64,000 bases of DNA, from the NCBI RefSeq assembly GCF_009669325.1, contig NZ_SZWE01000002.1, positions 310,001 through 374,000 on the forward strand. Reading direction: 5' to 3'. Every line of letters starts with the position of its first letter. Position 1 is the stretch's first letter. The DNA comes from Roseovarius bejariae (lineage in GTDB: Bacteria > Pseudomonadota > Alphaproteobacteria > Rhodobacterales > Rhodobacteraceae). Shown piece after piece: positions 34,571-43,444 of this stretch. The notes under the pieces are model-generated. The model had not been told where the DNA came from. It did no database searches and saw only the letters and a list, made by a program, of their open reading frames with translations. Both the position numbers and the translations under genes were made by a program.

Positions 34571-35863
34571 ATGAGCGTTGAGACAATAGCACCCGAAACC
34601 CGCGCGGCGATTATCGCGGCGGTGCAGGACGGGTTTGCCGGGCAGGTTGATTTCCTGTCGGAGTTCACCGCGATCCGCAGTCGGCGGCATTGCGAGGGGG
34701 AGGCTTTGGATTTCATGGCCCGGGCCTTGCACGCGCGGGGCTGGGAGGTGGATGACTGGACGGTCGAAACCCAGAATTTGAGCGATGAACCGGGATTCGT
34801 CGATTGCGCGGGCGAGGTGCCCTCGGTGCGCTCGGTGGTCGGGACGCTGGAGGGGGCTGGCGAGGGGCGGTCCCTGATCCTTCAGGGGCATGTGGATGTG
34901 GTGCCCGAAGGGCCGGACGCCATGTGGCAGGTGCCGCCCTATGCCCCCCATGTGCGGGATGGCTGGATGTACGGGCGTGGCGCGGGCGACATGAAGGCGG
35001 GCAAAGTGGCCGCGTTGTTTGCCGTCGAGGCCCTGCGTCGGGCGGGATATGTGCCCAAGGGGCGGCTGCATTATCAATCGGTGGTCGAAGAGGAATCCTC
35101 GGGACTTGGGGCCTTGGCGACGCTGGCGCGGGGGTATCGCGCCGATTGCGCCTTTATCCCCGAACCCACGGGCCTTGGCCTTGTGCGCGCACAGGTGGGC
35201 GCGATCTGGTTCCGGCTCAAGGTGCGGGGGCGGCCCGCGCATGTGGCCTATGCGGGGACCGGGGCAAGTGCGATCACGGCGGCGATGCACCTGATGGGCG
35301 CCTTGCAGGAGATGGAGGCGGCGTGGAATGCCGAGGCCGCAGCGCATCCGTGGTACAAGGGCGTCGCGCATCCGCTGACCTTCAATGCGGGGTGGATCGA
35401 GGGCGGCGATTGGGCCTCGTCCCTGCCGGCGTGGTGCGATGTGGAATGCCGCATGGGTGTCTTGCCCGGCGATGACGTGGCCGCGCGCAAGGCCCGGATC
35501 GAGGCCGTGGTGGCCGAGGCCGCCGCGCGGCACCCTTTTCTGTGCGACACCCCGCCCGAGATCGAATGGCATGGGTTTCAGGCGGATGGTTTCGTGCTGG
35601 AAGGGGCCGAGGCGCCGGAGGCCGCGCTTGCCGTGGCCCACGAGGCGGCGACCGGGCAAGTGGGGCCGGAGGACCAGATATGGACTGCATTGACCGACAC
35701 CCGGTTTTACGGGCTTTACCACGGTATCCCGGCGCTCTGTTACGGCCCGACGGCCGAGTCGATCCATGGCTTTGACGAGCGGGTCGATCTGGGTTCGGTG
35801 CAGCGTTGCACCGAGGTGATCGCGCTGTTCATCGCCGAATGGTGCGGGCTGCGGGCGGTTTAA
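34571..35863 (+). CDS. M20-family peptidase (ArgE/DapE type deacylase)
   Basis: A 430-residue zinc hydrolase of the acetylornithine deacetylase/succinyl-diaminopimelate desuccinylase group. Metal and catalytic motifs are present: LQGHVDVVPEGP near residue 100, YGRGAGDMKAGKVAALFAVEA, and YQSVVEEESSGLGALATL with the catalytic and ligand glutamates. A dimerisation (lid) domain lies at about 200-320, and a C-terminal ligand His is in GIPALCYGPTAESIHGFDERVDL. Exact substrate is not determined; ArgE is one possibility. ATG at 34571 has GGGAGG upstream; the frame opens 11 codons earlier. The gene follows the CcsR terminator. Confidence 0.88.
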   Translation: MSVETIAPETRAAIIAAVQDGFAGQVDFLSEFTAIRSRRHCEGEALDFMARALHARGWEVDDWTVETQNLSDEPGFVDCAGEVPSVRSVVGTLEGAGEGRSLILQGHVDVVPEGPDAMWQVPPYAPHVRDGWMYGRGAGDMKAGKVAALFAVEALRRAGYVPKGRLHYQSVVEEESSGLGALATLARGYRADCAFIPEPTGLGLVRAQVGAIWFRLKVRGRPAHVAYAGTGASAITAAMHLMGALQEMEAAWNAEAAAHPWYKGVAHPLTFNAGWIEGGDWASSLPAWCDVECRMGVLPGDDVAARKARIEAVVAEAAARHPFLCDTPPEIEWHGFQADGFVLEGAEAPEAALAVAHEAATGQVGPEDQIWTALTDTRFYGLYHGIPALCYGPTAESIHGFDERVDLGSVQRCTEVIALFIAEWCGLRAV

Positions 35864-35944
35864 AGGATCTGGGCGCGGTGATTTATCCCATTTGCCCCTG
35901 CGGGGAAGACGGTAAGCTATACCCGGTCGCAGATTGGGGGAAGG

Positions 35945-37330
35945 ATGATCCAGCGCTGTCTTCTGGCCGTGATCCTCGGGGTGTTGCCCGGGGTGCTTTG
36001 GGCTCATGCCTCGGAGCAGGGATTCGTCCTGCTGTTGCCGACGGAGGTTTACATCACCGCGGGCGTGACCACTGTGGCCCTGACCGTGGTCTTGTTGGCG
36101 ATTTTGCCGGCATGGGTGGCGGCGCGGCTGTTTGCGCCCTTTGGGGGGCTGTTGCTGCGCGGGGTGCCGCTTTGGCATGTGACGAGCCTCCTGTCGACCG
36201 TTTTGCTGGCCTTCGTGGTCTGGCGCGGTGTGGTGGGGCCACATGATCCGCTGACCAATCCCTTGCCACTCTTCGTCTGGACGGTGTTCTGGATCGGTCT
36301 TGTCTCGCTTCAGGGGCTTTTGGGCAATCACTGGCGCTGGACCAACCCTTGGACGGGGTTGGTGACGCTTTTGGGCTGGGCCACGGGACGCCGCGCGCCG
36401 ATCCGGTATCCGCGTGTCTTGGGCTATGGGCCGGGAATTGTCGGATTCCTGGGATTCGCGGGGTTCCTTATGGCCGATCCGGCCCCGACGGACCCGGAGC
36501 GGCTTGCAATCGTGGTGGGGGGATATTGGTACCTGACGCTGATGGGGGTGACGCTGTTCGGTCCACGCTGGATGGTGCGGGCCGAGGCGATCACCATTTT
36601 GATGCGGGCCTATGGGCGTATGGGGCTGTTGGGGCGGATGCGCGGGCGTCTGGCGATTGGCCTGTGGGGCTGGCAAATCCTGACGCGGTCAAGGCCGGGG
36701 CTTGGCCTTGCCGTCTTTATCCTTCTGATGCTGGGGTCGGGAAGCTTCGACGGGGTGAACGAGACCTTCTGGTGGTTGGGTGTGCTGGGGATCAACCCGT
36801 TGGAGTTTCCGGGCCGTTCGGTGGTGATCACGCAAAACCTTGTCGGGCTGGGGGTGGCCAATGCGGCGTTGATCGCGGCCTTTTCCGCCTGTCTGTGGCT
36901 GGGCGAACGGGTCGCGGGCACCCGGCGCCCCCTGGGCGAAGTGTTTTGCCTATATGCGCCGACGATCCTGCCGATCGCGCTGGGCTATCACGTGGCGCAT
37001 TACCTGACGGCCTTTCTGGTGGAGGGGCAATATGTGATCAAGGGTCTGACCGACCCGATGGGGACGGGGGCGGACCTTTTGAATCTTGGCACCTTTTACG
37101 TGACCACCGGGTTTTTCCATACCCCCGATACGGTCAGGTTGATCTTCCTTGCGCAAGCCGGGGCGGTGGTGGTGGGCCATGTGATCGCCATTCTGCTGGC
37201 TCATGCGCTGGCGGTGCGGGGGCATGGCGACAATTGGCGCGCGGTGCTGGGGCAGGCCCCCTTGGCCCTGTTCATGATCGCCTATACGGTTTTCGGGCTG
37301 TGGCTATTGGCTTCGCCGCGCGGGATATGA
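35945..37330 (+). CDS. Polytopic membrane protein of unknown function
   Basis: A 461-residue membrane protein. It has a signal-like first segment (MIQRCLLAVILGVLPGVLWAHASEQG) and about ten further hydrophobic stretches, separated by short loops. Aromatic and glycine-rich parts include HWRWTNPWTGLVTLLGW, GYWYLTLMGVTLFGPRW and GYHVAHYLTAFLVEGQYVIKG. I recognise no transporter signature. Histidine/tyrosine pairs in the last third might bind metal, but this is speculation. A good ribosome binding site (GGGGGAAGG) precedes the ATG. It is 81 bases after the M20 gene. Confidence 0.75.
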   Translation: MIQRCLLAVILGVLPGVLWAHASEQGFVLLLPTEVYITAGVTTVALTVVLLAILPAWVAARLFAPFGGLLLRGVPLWHVTSLLSTVLLAFVVWRGVVGPHDPLTNPLPLFVWTVFWIGLVSLQGLLGNHWRWTNPWTGLVTLLGWATGRRAPIRYPRVLGYGPGIVGFLGFAGFLMADPAPTDPERLAIVVGGYWYLTLMGVTLFGPRWMVRAEAITILMRAYGRMGLLGRMRGRLAIGLWGWQILTRSRPGLGLAVFILLMLGSGSFDGVNETFWWLGVLGINPLEFPGRSVVITQNLVGLGVANAALIAAFSACLWLGERVAGTRRPLGEVFCLYAPTILPIALGYHVAHYLTAFLVEGQYVIKGLTDPMGTGADLLNLGTFYVTTGFFHTPDTVRLIFLAQAGAVVVGHVIAILLAHALAVRGHGDNWRAVLGQAPLALFMIAYTVFGLWLLASPRGI

Positions 37331-37559
37331 CGGATTTTCGCCCCCAGGCAGGAAAACAGAACCGTAAGCCCTGCGGCATTGCTGCTTGATAGGCAGAAAA
37401 TCCATCAAACCGGCGCTACGTGAAACAGAAATTCGCAAAGCCGGGGCGTGGGATCGATGGGGCCGGGCCCTAAGCACTGGACAAGCGGGGCCTCGTGACG
37501 CAGGTTTGCCGCCAAGCGGCGAGAGGCGCCGTGTTAAAGATCACTACCGGAGTCGTCAG

Positions 37560-38867
37560 ATGACCACCCAGAGTTCCAAAACCCCGAAAACGCCCATTAC
37601 CACCACGCGCCGTGGTGCGCTCAAGACCCTTGCGGGGGGCGTTGCGGGGGCCGCGAGCCTGCCGATGTGGGCGCGCTATGCGCAGGCACAAAGCGCCGAG
37701 CCCATCAAGATCGGCTTTCAGGTGCACCGTACCGGGATCGGCGCGGCCTATGGCCGGTGGTATGACCGGACCACGCAGGCAGCGGTGAAGCTGATCAACG
37801 AGGGCGGCGGCATCAATGGCCGCCCCGTCGAGATCGTGGCCGAGGATGACGGCACCGACCCCAAGCGCGGCGCCGAAGTGGTTGAGAAATTCGCCACGCA
37901 GCACAACTGTGACATCGGCTTTGGCACGCTGTTTTCCCATGTGGTCGTCGGCTCGGCGCCCCGCGCCGGCGAGTTGAAACTGCCCTATTTCGTGGTCTCG
38001 GAAGGGACGCATGTCTCGTCGGGGATGCTGAACCGCTATACCCTGCAGCCGGGGATCACCGATGTCCGCAGCCAAGTGATTTCCATGGCCCCTTACATCA
38101 CTGAGAACCTTGGCAAGAAGGTCACGATGATCTTTCCCGATTATGGCTTTGGCTACGATCACCGCGACAACCTTGCCCCGGCCATCGAGGCACAGGGCGG
38201 CGAGGTGGTGGCCAAGATCGCGATTCCGCCCTCGGAAACCTCGTTCACCCGCTATTTCCCGAAAATCCCGCGCGACACCGACGTTGTGTATCACGTGATG
38301 GTCGGGCCCGGCGTGCTGACCTTCGTGAAGGAGATGGGCGAGTTCTTTGGCGGGCAGGGTCCGGAGCTGTTCGGGTTCATCGACAGCCTCGAGGCCGTGG
38401 CGATGGACAGCCCCGGTCTGGAATTCCTGGAAGGCAGCCATTTCTGGGAGGGTATGTGCCGTCACAGCCAGCCCGATGAAAGCGAGTACGAAACATTCTA
38501 CCGGCAGGCCGTGGGGGTCGATGCCCGGGGGGCGTCGATCAGCGATCCGACGGATGTCTCGACCTATGGCCACATGTTCGGCTGTTGGGAAACCCTGCAT
38601 GTGGTCAAGGCGGGCATGGAGGCCGCGGGATACCGCGGGCCACAGGACCGTGCCGCGCTGATCGAGGCGGTGGAGGCCATGACGGATATGCCGCTGAGCC
38701 AGGCGCACCCGCAGGGGGCCAAGCGGTTCAACGGCAAGACCCACCAGGTCTTTGGGCATCAGTATATCAGCAAGGTCGAGGGAGGGATGCTCAAGCGGGT
38801 GCATACCACGTCGATCGAGGACACGATGTATCCCGACGCGGTGGATTACACCACGCGGTCCTTCTGA
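37560..38867 (+). CDS. ABC transporter substrate-binding protein, branched-chain amino acid/amide type
   Basis: A 435-residue periplasmic binding protein (peripla_BP_6 / LivJ-like). It has a twin-arginine export signal, TTRRGALKTLAGGVAGAASL, ending near ARYAQA. The mature part begins PIKIGFQVHRTGIGAAYGRWYDRTTQAAVKLINEGGGINGRPVEIV, the usual first lobe with a ligand loop. Relatives bind amino acids, amides, urea or aromatic acids; the ligand is unknown. No permease or ATPase gene follows, so it is an orphan and must work with a transporter encoded elsewhere. ATG at 37560 is chosen for the export signal. Confidence 0.87.
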   Translation: MTTQSSKTPKTPITTTRRGALKTLAGGVAGAASLPMWARYAQAQSAEPIKIGFQVHRTGIGAAYGRWYDRTTQAAVKLINEGGGINGRPVEIVAEDDGTDPKRGAEVVEKFATQHNCDIGFGTLFSHVVVGSAPRAGELKLPYFVVSEGTHVSSGMLNRYTLQPGITDVRSQVISMAPYITENLGKKVTMIFPDYGFGYDHRDNLAPAIEAQGGEVVAKIAIPPSETSFTRYFPKIPRDTDVVYHVMVGPGVLTFVKEMGEFFGGQGPELFGFIDSLEAVAMDSPGLEFLEGSHFWEGMCRHSQPDESEYETFYRQAVGVDARGASISDPTDVSTYGHMFGCWETLHVVKAGMEAAGYRGPQDRAALIEAVEAMTDMPLSQAHPQGAKRFNGKTHQVFGHQYISKVEGGMLKRVHTTSIEDTMYPDAVDYTTRSF

Positions 38868-38893
38868 CCCGGGGCGTTTATCGGACGGGGGGC

Positions 38894-38966
38894 GGGGGCT
38901 CTGCCCCCAACGTTGAAACCCGATGGGTTTCAACGTCTCCCCCGGGATATTTGTGAAAAGAAGAAG
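38894..38966. repeat. Roseobacter-type intergenic element (hairpins plus CCCCGGGATATTTG)
   Basis: GGGGGCTCTGCCCCC is followed by the perfect hairpin CGTTGAAACCC-gat-GGGTTTCAACG (38911-38935) and then CTCCCCCGGGATATTTGTGAAAAGAAGAAG. The last part recurs inverted at 47574-47620. It lies 26 bases after the substrate-binding protein stop, so terminator activity is plausible. Confidence 0.6.
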
Positions 38967-38998
38967 GGCCGGCGGTTTGGGGCGGTCGGCAAGATGGC

Positions 38999-40405
38999 AT
39001 GGATGATGTTTTGACATGGGGCGCCCGGGCGCAGGCGCGGGCCATCGCCGAGGGAGAGTTGAGCGCCGAGGACCTGATGCGCGCCACCTTGCTGCGGATT
39101 GCAGAGGTGAACCCGGGGTTGAATGCCGTGGTTTCGCTGCGGGACGAGGGGGTGCTTTTGGCCGAGGCGAAGGCGGCGGACAATCGCGCGCCCGAGGGGC
39201 CGCTCCATGGCCTGCCGATTGCCATCAAGGACCTGGCCGATGCCAAGGGCCTGCCCACCTCGCATGGCTCTCCGGCCTTTGCCGGGCAGGTGGCGGCGCG
39301 CGACAGCCTGCATGTGGCGCGGTTGCGGGCGGCGGGGGCGATTGTCATCGGCAAGACCAACACGCCCGAATTCGGCCTTGGCAGCCATACTTACAATCCC
39401 GTGCACGGGGCGACCTGCAACCCCTATGACACCACGCGATCCTGCGGCGGGTCCTCGGGCGGGGCGGCGGTGGCGCTGGCCGCGGGGATGCTCTCGATTG
39501 TCGATGGGTCGGACATGATGGGCAGCCTGCGCAATCCGGCGGGCTGGTGCAATGTCTATGGGCACAGGCCCACATGGGGGCTGGTGCCCGCGACGCCCGA
39601 GGGGGAGAGTTTCCTGCATCCGATGGCCACCAACGGCCCGATGGCGCGCACGCCCGAGGATCTGGCGCTGTTGCTGGAGGTCATGGCCGGGCCGGAGGCG
39701 CGGCAACCTTATGGATGCGCCGTGCCGGCCCTTTCGGTTGGCGGGGGCGCCAAGGGCGCGCGCATCGCTTGGCTGGGCGATTGGGGCGGGGCCTTTCCTT
39801 ATGAGGAGGGGATCGCGCCGCTCTGCGAGGCGGCATTGGCGGTGATGGAGGCGCAAGGCGCCGTAGTGGAGCCTTTGGCGCCGCCCTTTGATCGCGATCT
39901 CATGTGGCAGAGCTGGAAAACCCTGCGCCATTGGGCCGTGGCGGCAAAGTTCGCCCCGCTTCTGGAGGCGCCGGAGACGCGCGACCTGCTCAAGCCCGAG
40001 GCGGTTTGGGAGATCGAACAGGGCCGGGCCCTGAGCGCATTGGAGGTGCATCGCGCCAGTGAAATCCGGTCCGAGTGGTTCCGCGTGGCGGCGGGGGTGT
40101 TCGAGGCGTATGATGCATTGGCCCTGCCCACGGCGCAGGTCTGGCCCTTCCCGGTCGAATGGGACTGGCCGCACGAGGTGGCGGGGCAGGCGATGGATAC
40201 TTACCACCGCTGGATGGAGGTTGTCGTGCCCGCCAGCCTTGCCGGGTTGCCCGCCGTGGCGATGCCTGCGGGGTTCGGTGCGCAGGGCCTGCCGATGGGG
40301 GTGCAACTGATCGGGCCGCGGGGCGGTGACGGGGCGCTGCTGCGGTTGGCGCAGGGGTATCACGATGCCACCGATTGGCCGGGCCAGCGGCCCGCGATAA
40401 CCTGA
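38999..40405 (+). CDS. Amidase-signature hydrolase
   Basis: A 468-residue amidase. The Ser-cisSer-Lys triad is visible: Lys in LPIAIKDLADAKG (about residue 78), the cis-Ser in CGGSSGGAAVALAAGM, and the nucleophile Ser in DGSDMMGSLRNPA. Substrate cannot be told; the family includes GatA, aryl and fatty amidases and urethanases. It is not GatA, as GatB and GatC are absent. With the preceding substrate-binding protein of the amide/amino acid type, uptake followed by hydrolysis of an amide is a possible but unproven link. Confidence 0.88.
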   Translation: MDDVLTWGARAQARAIAEGELSAEDLMRATLLRIAEVNPGLNAVVSLRDEGVLLAEAKAADNRAPEGPLHGLPIAIKDLADAKGLPTSHGSPAFAGQVAARDSLHVARLRAAGAIVIGKTNTPEFGLGSHTYNPVHGATCNPYDTTRSCGGSSGGAAVALAAGMLSIVDGSDMMGSLRNPAGWCNVYGHRPTWGLVPATPEGESFLHPMATNGPMARTPEDLALLLEVMAGPEARQPYGCAVPALSVGGGAKGARIAWLGDWGGAFPYEEGIAPLCEAALAVMEAQGAVVEPLAPPFDRDLMWQSWKTLRHWAVAAKFAPLLEAPETRDLLKPEAVWEIEQGRALSALEVHRASEIRSEWFRVAAGVFEAYDALALPTAQVWPFPVEWDWPHEVAGQAMDTYHRWMEVVVPASLAGLPAVAMPAGFGAQGLPMGVQLIGPRGGDGALLRLAQGYHDATDWPGQRPAIT

Positions 40406-40471
40406 ATTGCAATTGTATCTTTGTGACCTGCGGCATTTTGGCTAGTCTTTCCCGTAACGGGAGGACAAGAC

Positions 40472-41266
40472 ATGCAGCCAGAGAAGCCGCTAGGCGTGCC
40501 CGATATGGGCGCGGTCAATATATCCATGCTTGCCGAGGCCCTGCGCCGGGGCTGGGCCGACATGAAGCGTGCGCCGGGATATGCCCTTGTTTTTGCGGGG
40601 GTTTACGTGGTGATCGGCTGGATCATGGCCTATGTGACATGGGTCACCGGGCAGACCTATTGGTTAATCTTCGCCGCCGTGAGCTTTCCGTTGATCGGCC
40701 CTTTCGCGGCGGTCGGGTTCTACGAGGTGAGCCATCGGTTGCAGATGGGCCTGCCGCTGGAACGGAACGAGATTTTCGGCGTCGTGTGCCATCAGGGCAA
40801 GCGGCAGTTGCCCTCGCTGTGCGCGGTGATCATCATCCTGTTCCTGTTCTGGTTCTTCCTGGCGCATATGATCTTTGCCCTGTTCCTGGGCTTTTCGACG
40901 ATGACCAATATTTCAAGCAGCTACGAGGTGTACCTGACGCGCGAGGGGCTGACGATGCTGGCCTTCGGGAGCGTCGTTGGGGCGGGGTTTGCCCTGTTAT
41001 TATACAATATCACGGTGATCGCCCTGCCGCTCTTGCTGGATCGTGAGGTGGATTTCGTGACCGCGATGATCACCAGCTTTCAGGTGGTGATGGGCAACCC
41101 GGTGCCGATGCTGGCCTGGGCGGGTTTCATCGCAGTGGTGACATTCGTTGCCATGCTGCCATGGTTTTTCGGGCTGTTCCTTGTGCTGCCGCTTTTGGGC
41201 CACGCGACATGGCATTTGTACCGCTTGATCTGTGAGGCCGGTGTGCAAGAGGCCGCAGCGATTTGA
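40472..41266 (+). CDS. DUF2189 integral membrane protein
   Basis: A 264-residue inner-membrane protein with about six hydrophobic segments. The DUF2189 pattern is seen: an N-terminal cytoplasmic region ([34 protein letters not shown]), then [23 protein letters not shown], and a C-terminal [23 protein letters not shown]. Function is not known. GGGAGGACAAGAC supplies a ribosome binding site nine bases upstream. It is a single gene. Confidence 0.85.
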   Translation: MQPEKPLGVPDMGAVNISMLAEALRRGWADMKRAPGYALVFAGVYVVIGWIMAYVTWVTGQTYWLIFAAVSFPLIGPFAAVGFYEVSHRLQMGLPLERNEIFGVVCHQGKRQLPSLCAVIIILFLFWFFLAHMIFALFLGFSTMTNISSSYEVYLTREGLTMLAFGSVVGAGFALLLYNITVIALPLLLDREVDFVTAMITSFQVVMGNPVPMLAWAGFIAVVTFVAMLPWFFGLFLVLPLLGHATWHLYRLICEAGVQEAAAI

Positions 41267-41334
41267 GTGTCGTTCAGTTGGTCCTGTGCTATCCTTGATC
41301 ATCCTGACCCTAGGGGTGGCAAAGGCAAGATCAC

Positions 41335-41961
41335 ATGACAAGCAATAACGCATTCTGGGACAAGATCGCCGAACGGTACGCGGCGATGCCCGTGGGAAAC
41401 CAAACGGCCTATGAGCAGACGGTTGAGCGGGTGGCCAGCCATCTTAACGCCAGTGATCAGGTGGTCGAGGTTGGCTGTGGCACCGCGACGACGGCATTGG
41501 CACTGGCCCCCAAGGTGGCGCGGATGCTGGCCACCGATGCCTCCGCCGAGATGGTGCGGATCGGGCGCGAGAAGGCCGAGGCGCAGGATGTGGAGAATAT
41601 CGAAATCCTTCAGGCGGGGATAGACGACCCGCGACTGGCCACCGGGCAACATGACGCCGTGATGGCCTTCAGCCTGCTGCATCTGGTCGATGATCTGGAC
41701 GCAACGCTTGTGCAGGTGGCGCGGATGCTGAAACCCGGCGGGCTGTTCATCTCGAAAACCCCGTGCCTGCGCGCGATGTGGTATCTGCGCCCGGTGCTGC
41801 CGGTTTTACGCCTGATGGGCAAGGCCCCGGGTGGTGTGGCGTTTTTCAGCCCCGAGGTGCTTGAGGCCGCGATCCGGCGGGCAGGATTCGAGATCGTCGA
41901 GACAGGCGATTACCCGGCCAAGACACCTCCGCGTCGGTTTGTGGTGGCGCGGAAAGGGTAA
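41335..41961 (+). CDS. Class I SAM-dependent methyltransferase
   Basis: A 208-residue soluble methyltransferase of the UbiE/type 11 class. Motif I VVEVGCGTATTALALA (about residue 43), motif II MLATDASAEM, and motif IV AVMAFSLLHLVDDLDATL lead to the post-motif LKPGGLFISKTPC. No substrate-specific features are recognised. It is a single gene 68 bases after the DUF2189 gene and converges with the Rieske cluster. Confidence 0.85.
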   Translation: MTSNNAFWDKIAERYAAMPVGNQTAYEQTVERVASHLNASDQVVEVGCGTATTALALAPKVARMLATDASAEMVRIGREKAEAQDVENIEILQAGIDDPRLATGQHDAVMAFSLLHLVDDLDATLVQVARMLKPGGLFISKTPCLRAMWYLRPVLPVLRLMGKAPGGVAFFSPEVLEAAIRRAGFEIVETGDYPAKTPPRRFVVARKG

Positions 41962-41978
41962 TTGCGGCGCGCGAGGCG

Positions 41979-42191
41979 TTATGCCTCGCGCCCATGTTGC
42001 TTTAGCCGTGCGTGCAGGTCTTGGGCATGTGGCGCCCCGGCCTCAAGCGCGAAGACATAGGCATGTGTGAGGTAGAAACAGGACGCATCCAGATCATTCG
42101 CACCGTCGGCCGCTTCGGAATATAGCTTGATCAGCGCCATGCGATCGTTCGCCTCATGGGCGGAAATCATTCGGGCATCCAGATCCTTCAT
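41979..42191 (-). CDS. Small conserved-looking protein coupled to Rieske oxygenase gene
   Basis: A 70-residue protein, MKDLDARMISAHEANDRMALIKLYSEAADGANDLDASCFYLTHAYVFALE..., probably all-helical and resembling a single tetratricopeptide-like pair. ATG at 42191 overlaps the Rieske oxygenase stop (ATGA), so it is translationally coupled to it. It has the Y-x-T-x-A-x-V-F-A-L-E helix pattern of small TPR-like partners. A chaperone or accessory role for the oxygenase is inference from position only. Confidence 0.65.
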   Translation of the reverse strand: MKDLDARMISAHEANDRMALIKLYSEAADGANDLDASCFYLTHAYVFALEAGAPHAQDLHARLKQHGREA

Positions 42192-43348
42192 TCCGCGGCC
42201 CTCGCTTTGGCACGGTGGGTTTCGACCTTGCTGGCCACCCAATCGTGGAAGTTGTGGGTCGGGCCATCCATGGCCGGGCTGAAGCGGCCACCGTCGAAGT
42301 TGGCAGCGTGGCGGCCCCGCTGCATGCCTTCCACCACGAAGATGTCTTCCTCGAACACGGTCTTCCAAAGCTGGGTGTTGCGCATGCGCAGGCCCTCGTC
42401 GCTTTGCGGGACCGAGTAATAGAGGTGGATGTGCTCCACGGTCTTTTCCGGACCCTTGGGTTCAAGGATGATGGCGAAGGCATGGTCGCGGTGGGTGCCC
42501 AGAAGGACATTGGGGTAGACCGCGATATATTCGGCCTGTTCGTTCCACTTGGCGCCGACTTCCTCGAAATCGGGGAATTTCTCGCCGTTCTCATTGGTCA
42601 GCTGGCGATAGACCATGGTGCCTTGCCCCGAATATTCGCCCGGCTTTTCGATGTTGTAGTGATCTTCCAGCTTGGAATAGCTGTTCAGCCCCGGATGCAC
42701 CCAAGGCAGGTGGTAGCTTTCGCAGTAGTTTTCGACCGCGAGTTTCCAGTTGGTTTGCACTTCCAGTTCAAACCGGCTGTCGTGGCCGCCGTGGTAGAGG
42801 GGCAGTTCGAATTCGCTCCAGCGTTTCATGATGTCGGCCATGGCGTCTTCGAACGCGGGCGCATCGCCCGAGACATTGATCCAGACGACATCGCGCCAGA
42901 TGTGGCTGCGGACTTCGATCAGGCCCAGATCGTCGCGCTTGATCGCCTCGTGGGTGTTGTGGCCGGGGCCGCCCACATGCGGGGTGGAAACAAGGTTGCC
43001 CTTGGTCGAATAGCACCACGAATGATAGGGGCAGCGAATGGCGCCTTCGATCTTGCGCGGCTCTTCGACAAGGATCATGCCACGGTGGCGGCAGATGTTC
43101 TGGAACACCCGCACCTGTCCTTCTTTATCACGCAGCAGCAAGAGCGGCATGCCGAGGAATTCCATCGGCACGGCATCGCCCGCCTCGGGCACATCGGCGG
43201 CGACGGCCAGACCGGCCCATTGCGAGAACAAAAGCGCCTGCTTTTCTTCCTGGAAGATGGCCTCATCGATATAGTGTTCGTTGGGCAGGCCATTGGCCTT
43301 TTCAACGCTGTTACGCACGTTCGACAGGTCTGTGACGGTCTGCGTCAT
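42188..43348 (-). CDS. Rieske-type aromatic/amine oxygenase alpha subunit
   Basis: A 386-residue oxygenase with a Rieske [2Fe-2S] site, CRHRGMIL...CPYHSWCYS (C-x-H and C-x2-H, residues about 87-110), and a mononuclear iron site in ENYCESYHLPWVHPGL. The alpha-subunit class includes choline/betaine/carnitine-type demethylases and ring-hydroxylating dioxygenases; the ungapped WKLAVENYCESYHLPWVH resembles the quaternary-amine subgroup. No reductase gene is adjacent, so the electron donor must be elsewhere. ATG at 43348 has CAGGAG upstream; the frame opens at 43411. It may be regulated by the XRE-type protein encoded just upstream. Confidence 0.87.
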   Translation of the reverse strand: MTQTVTDLSNVRNSVEKANGLPNEHYIDEAIFQEEKQALLFSQWAGLAVAADVPEAGDAVPMEFLGMPLLLLRDKEGQVRVFQNICRHRGMILVEEPRKIEGAIRCPYHSWCYSTKGNLVSTPHVGGPGHNTHEAIKRDDLGLIEVRSHIWRDVVWINVSGDAPAFEDAMADIMKRWSEFELPLYHGGHDSRFELEVQTNWKLAVENYCESYHLPWVHPGLNSYSKLEDHYNIEKPGEYSGQGTMVYRQLTNENGEKFPDFEEVGAKWNEQAEYIAVYPNVLLGTHRDHAFAIILEPKGPEKTVEHIHLYYSVPQSDEGLRMRNTQLWKTVFEEDIFVVEGMQRGRHAANFDGGRFSPAMDGPTHNFHDWVASKVETHRAKARAAE

Positions 43349-43444
43349 TGTGGTCTCCTGAATGTTGGTATCATTGGACCACAGCAGAATAATGGACTGC
43401 AAAACCGACAAATCGCGACCTGGGTTTCCTCAAGGCGACAGGGT

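Noticed and set aside
33926-36676. 916-residue minus-strand frame across the CcsR array and M20 gene
   Set aside because: It runs through four RNA hairpins and two plus-strand genes with clear ribosome binding sites; the repeated REEER segments are translations of the hairpin loops.
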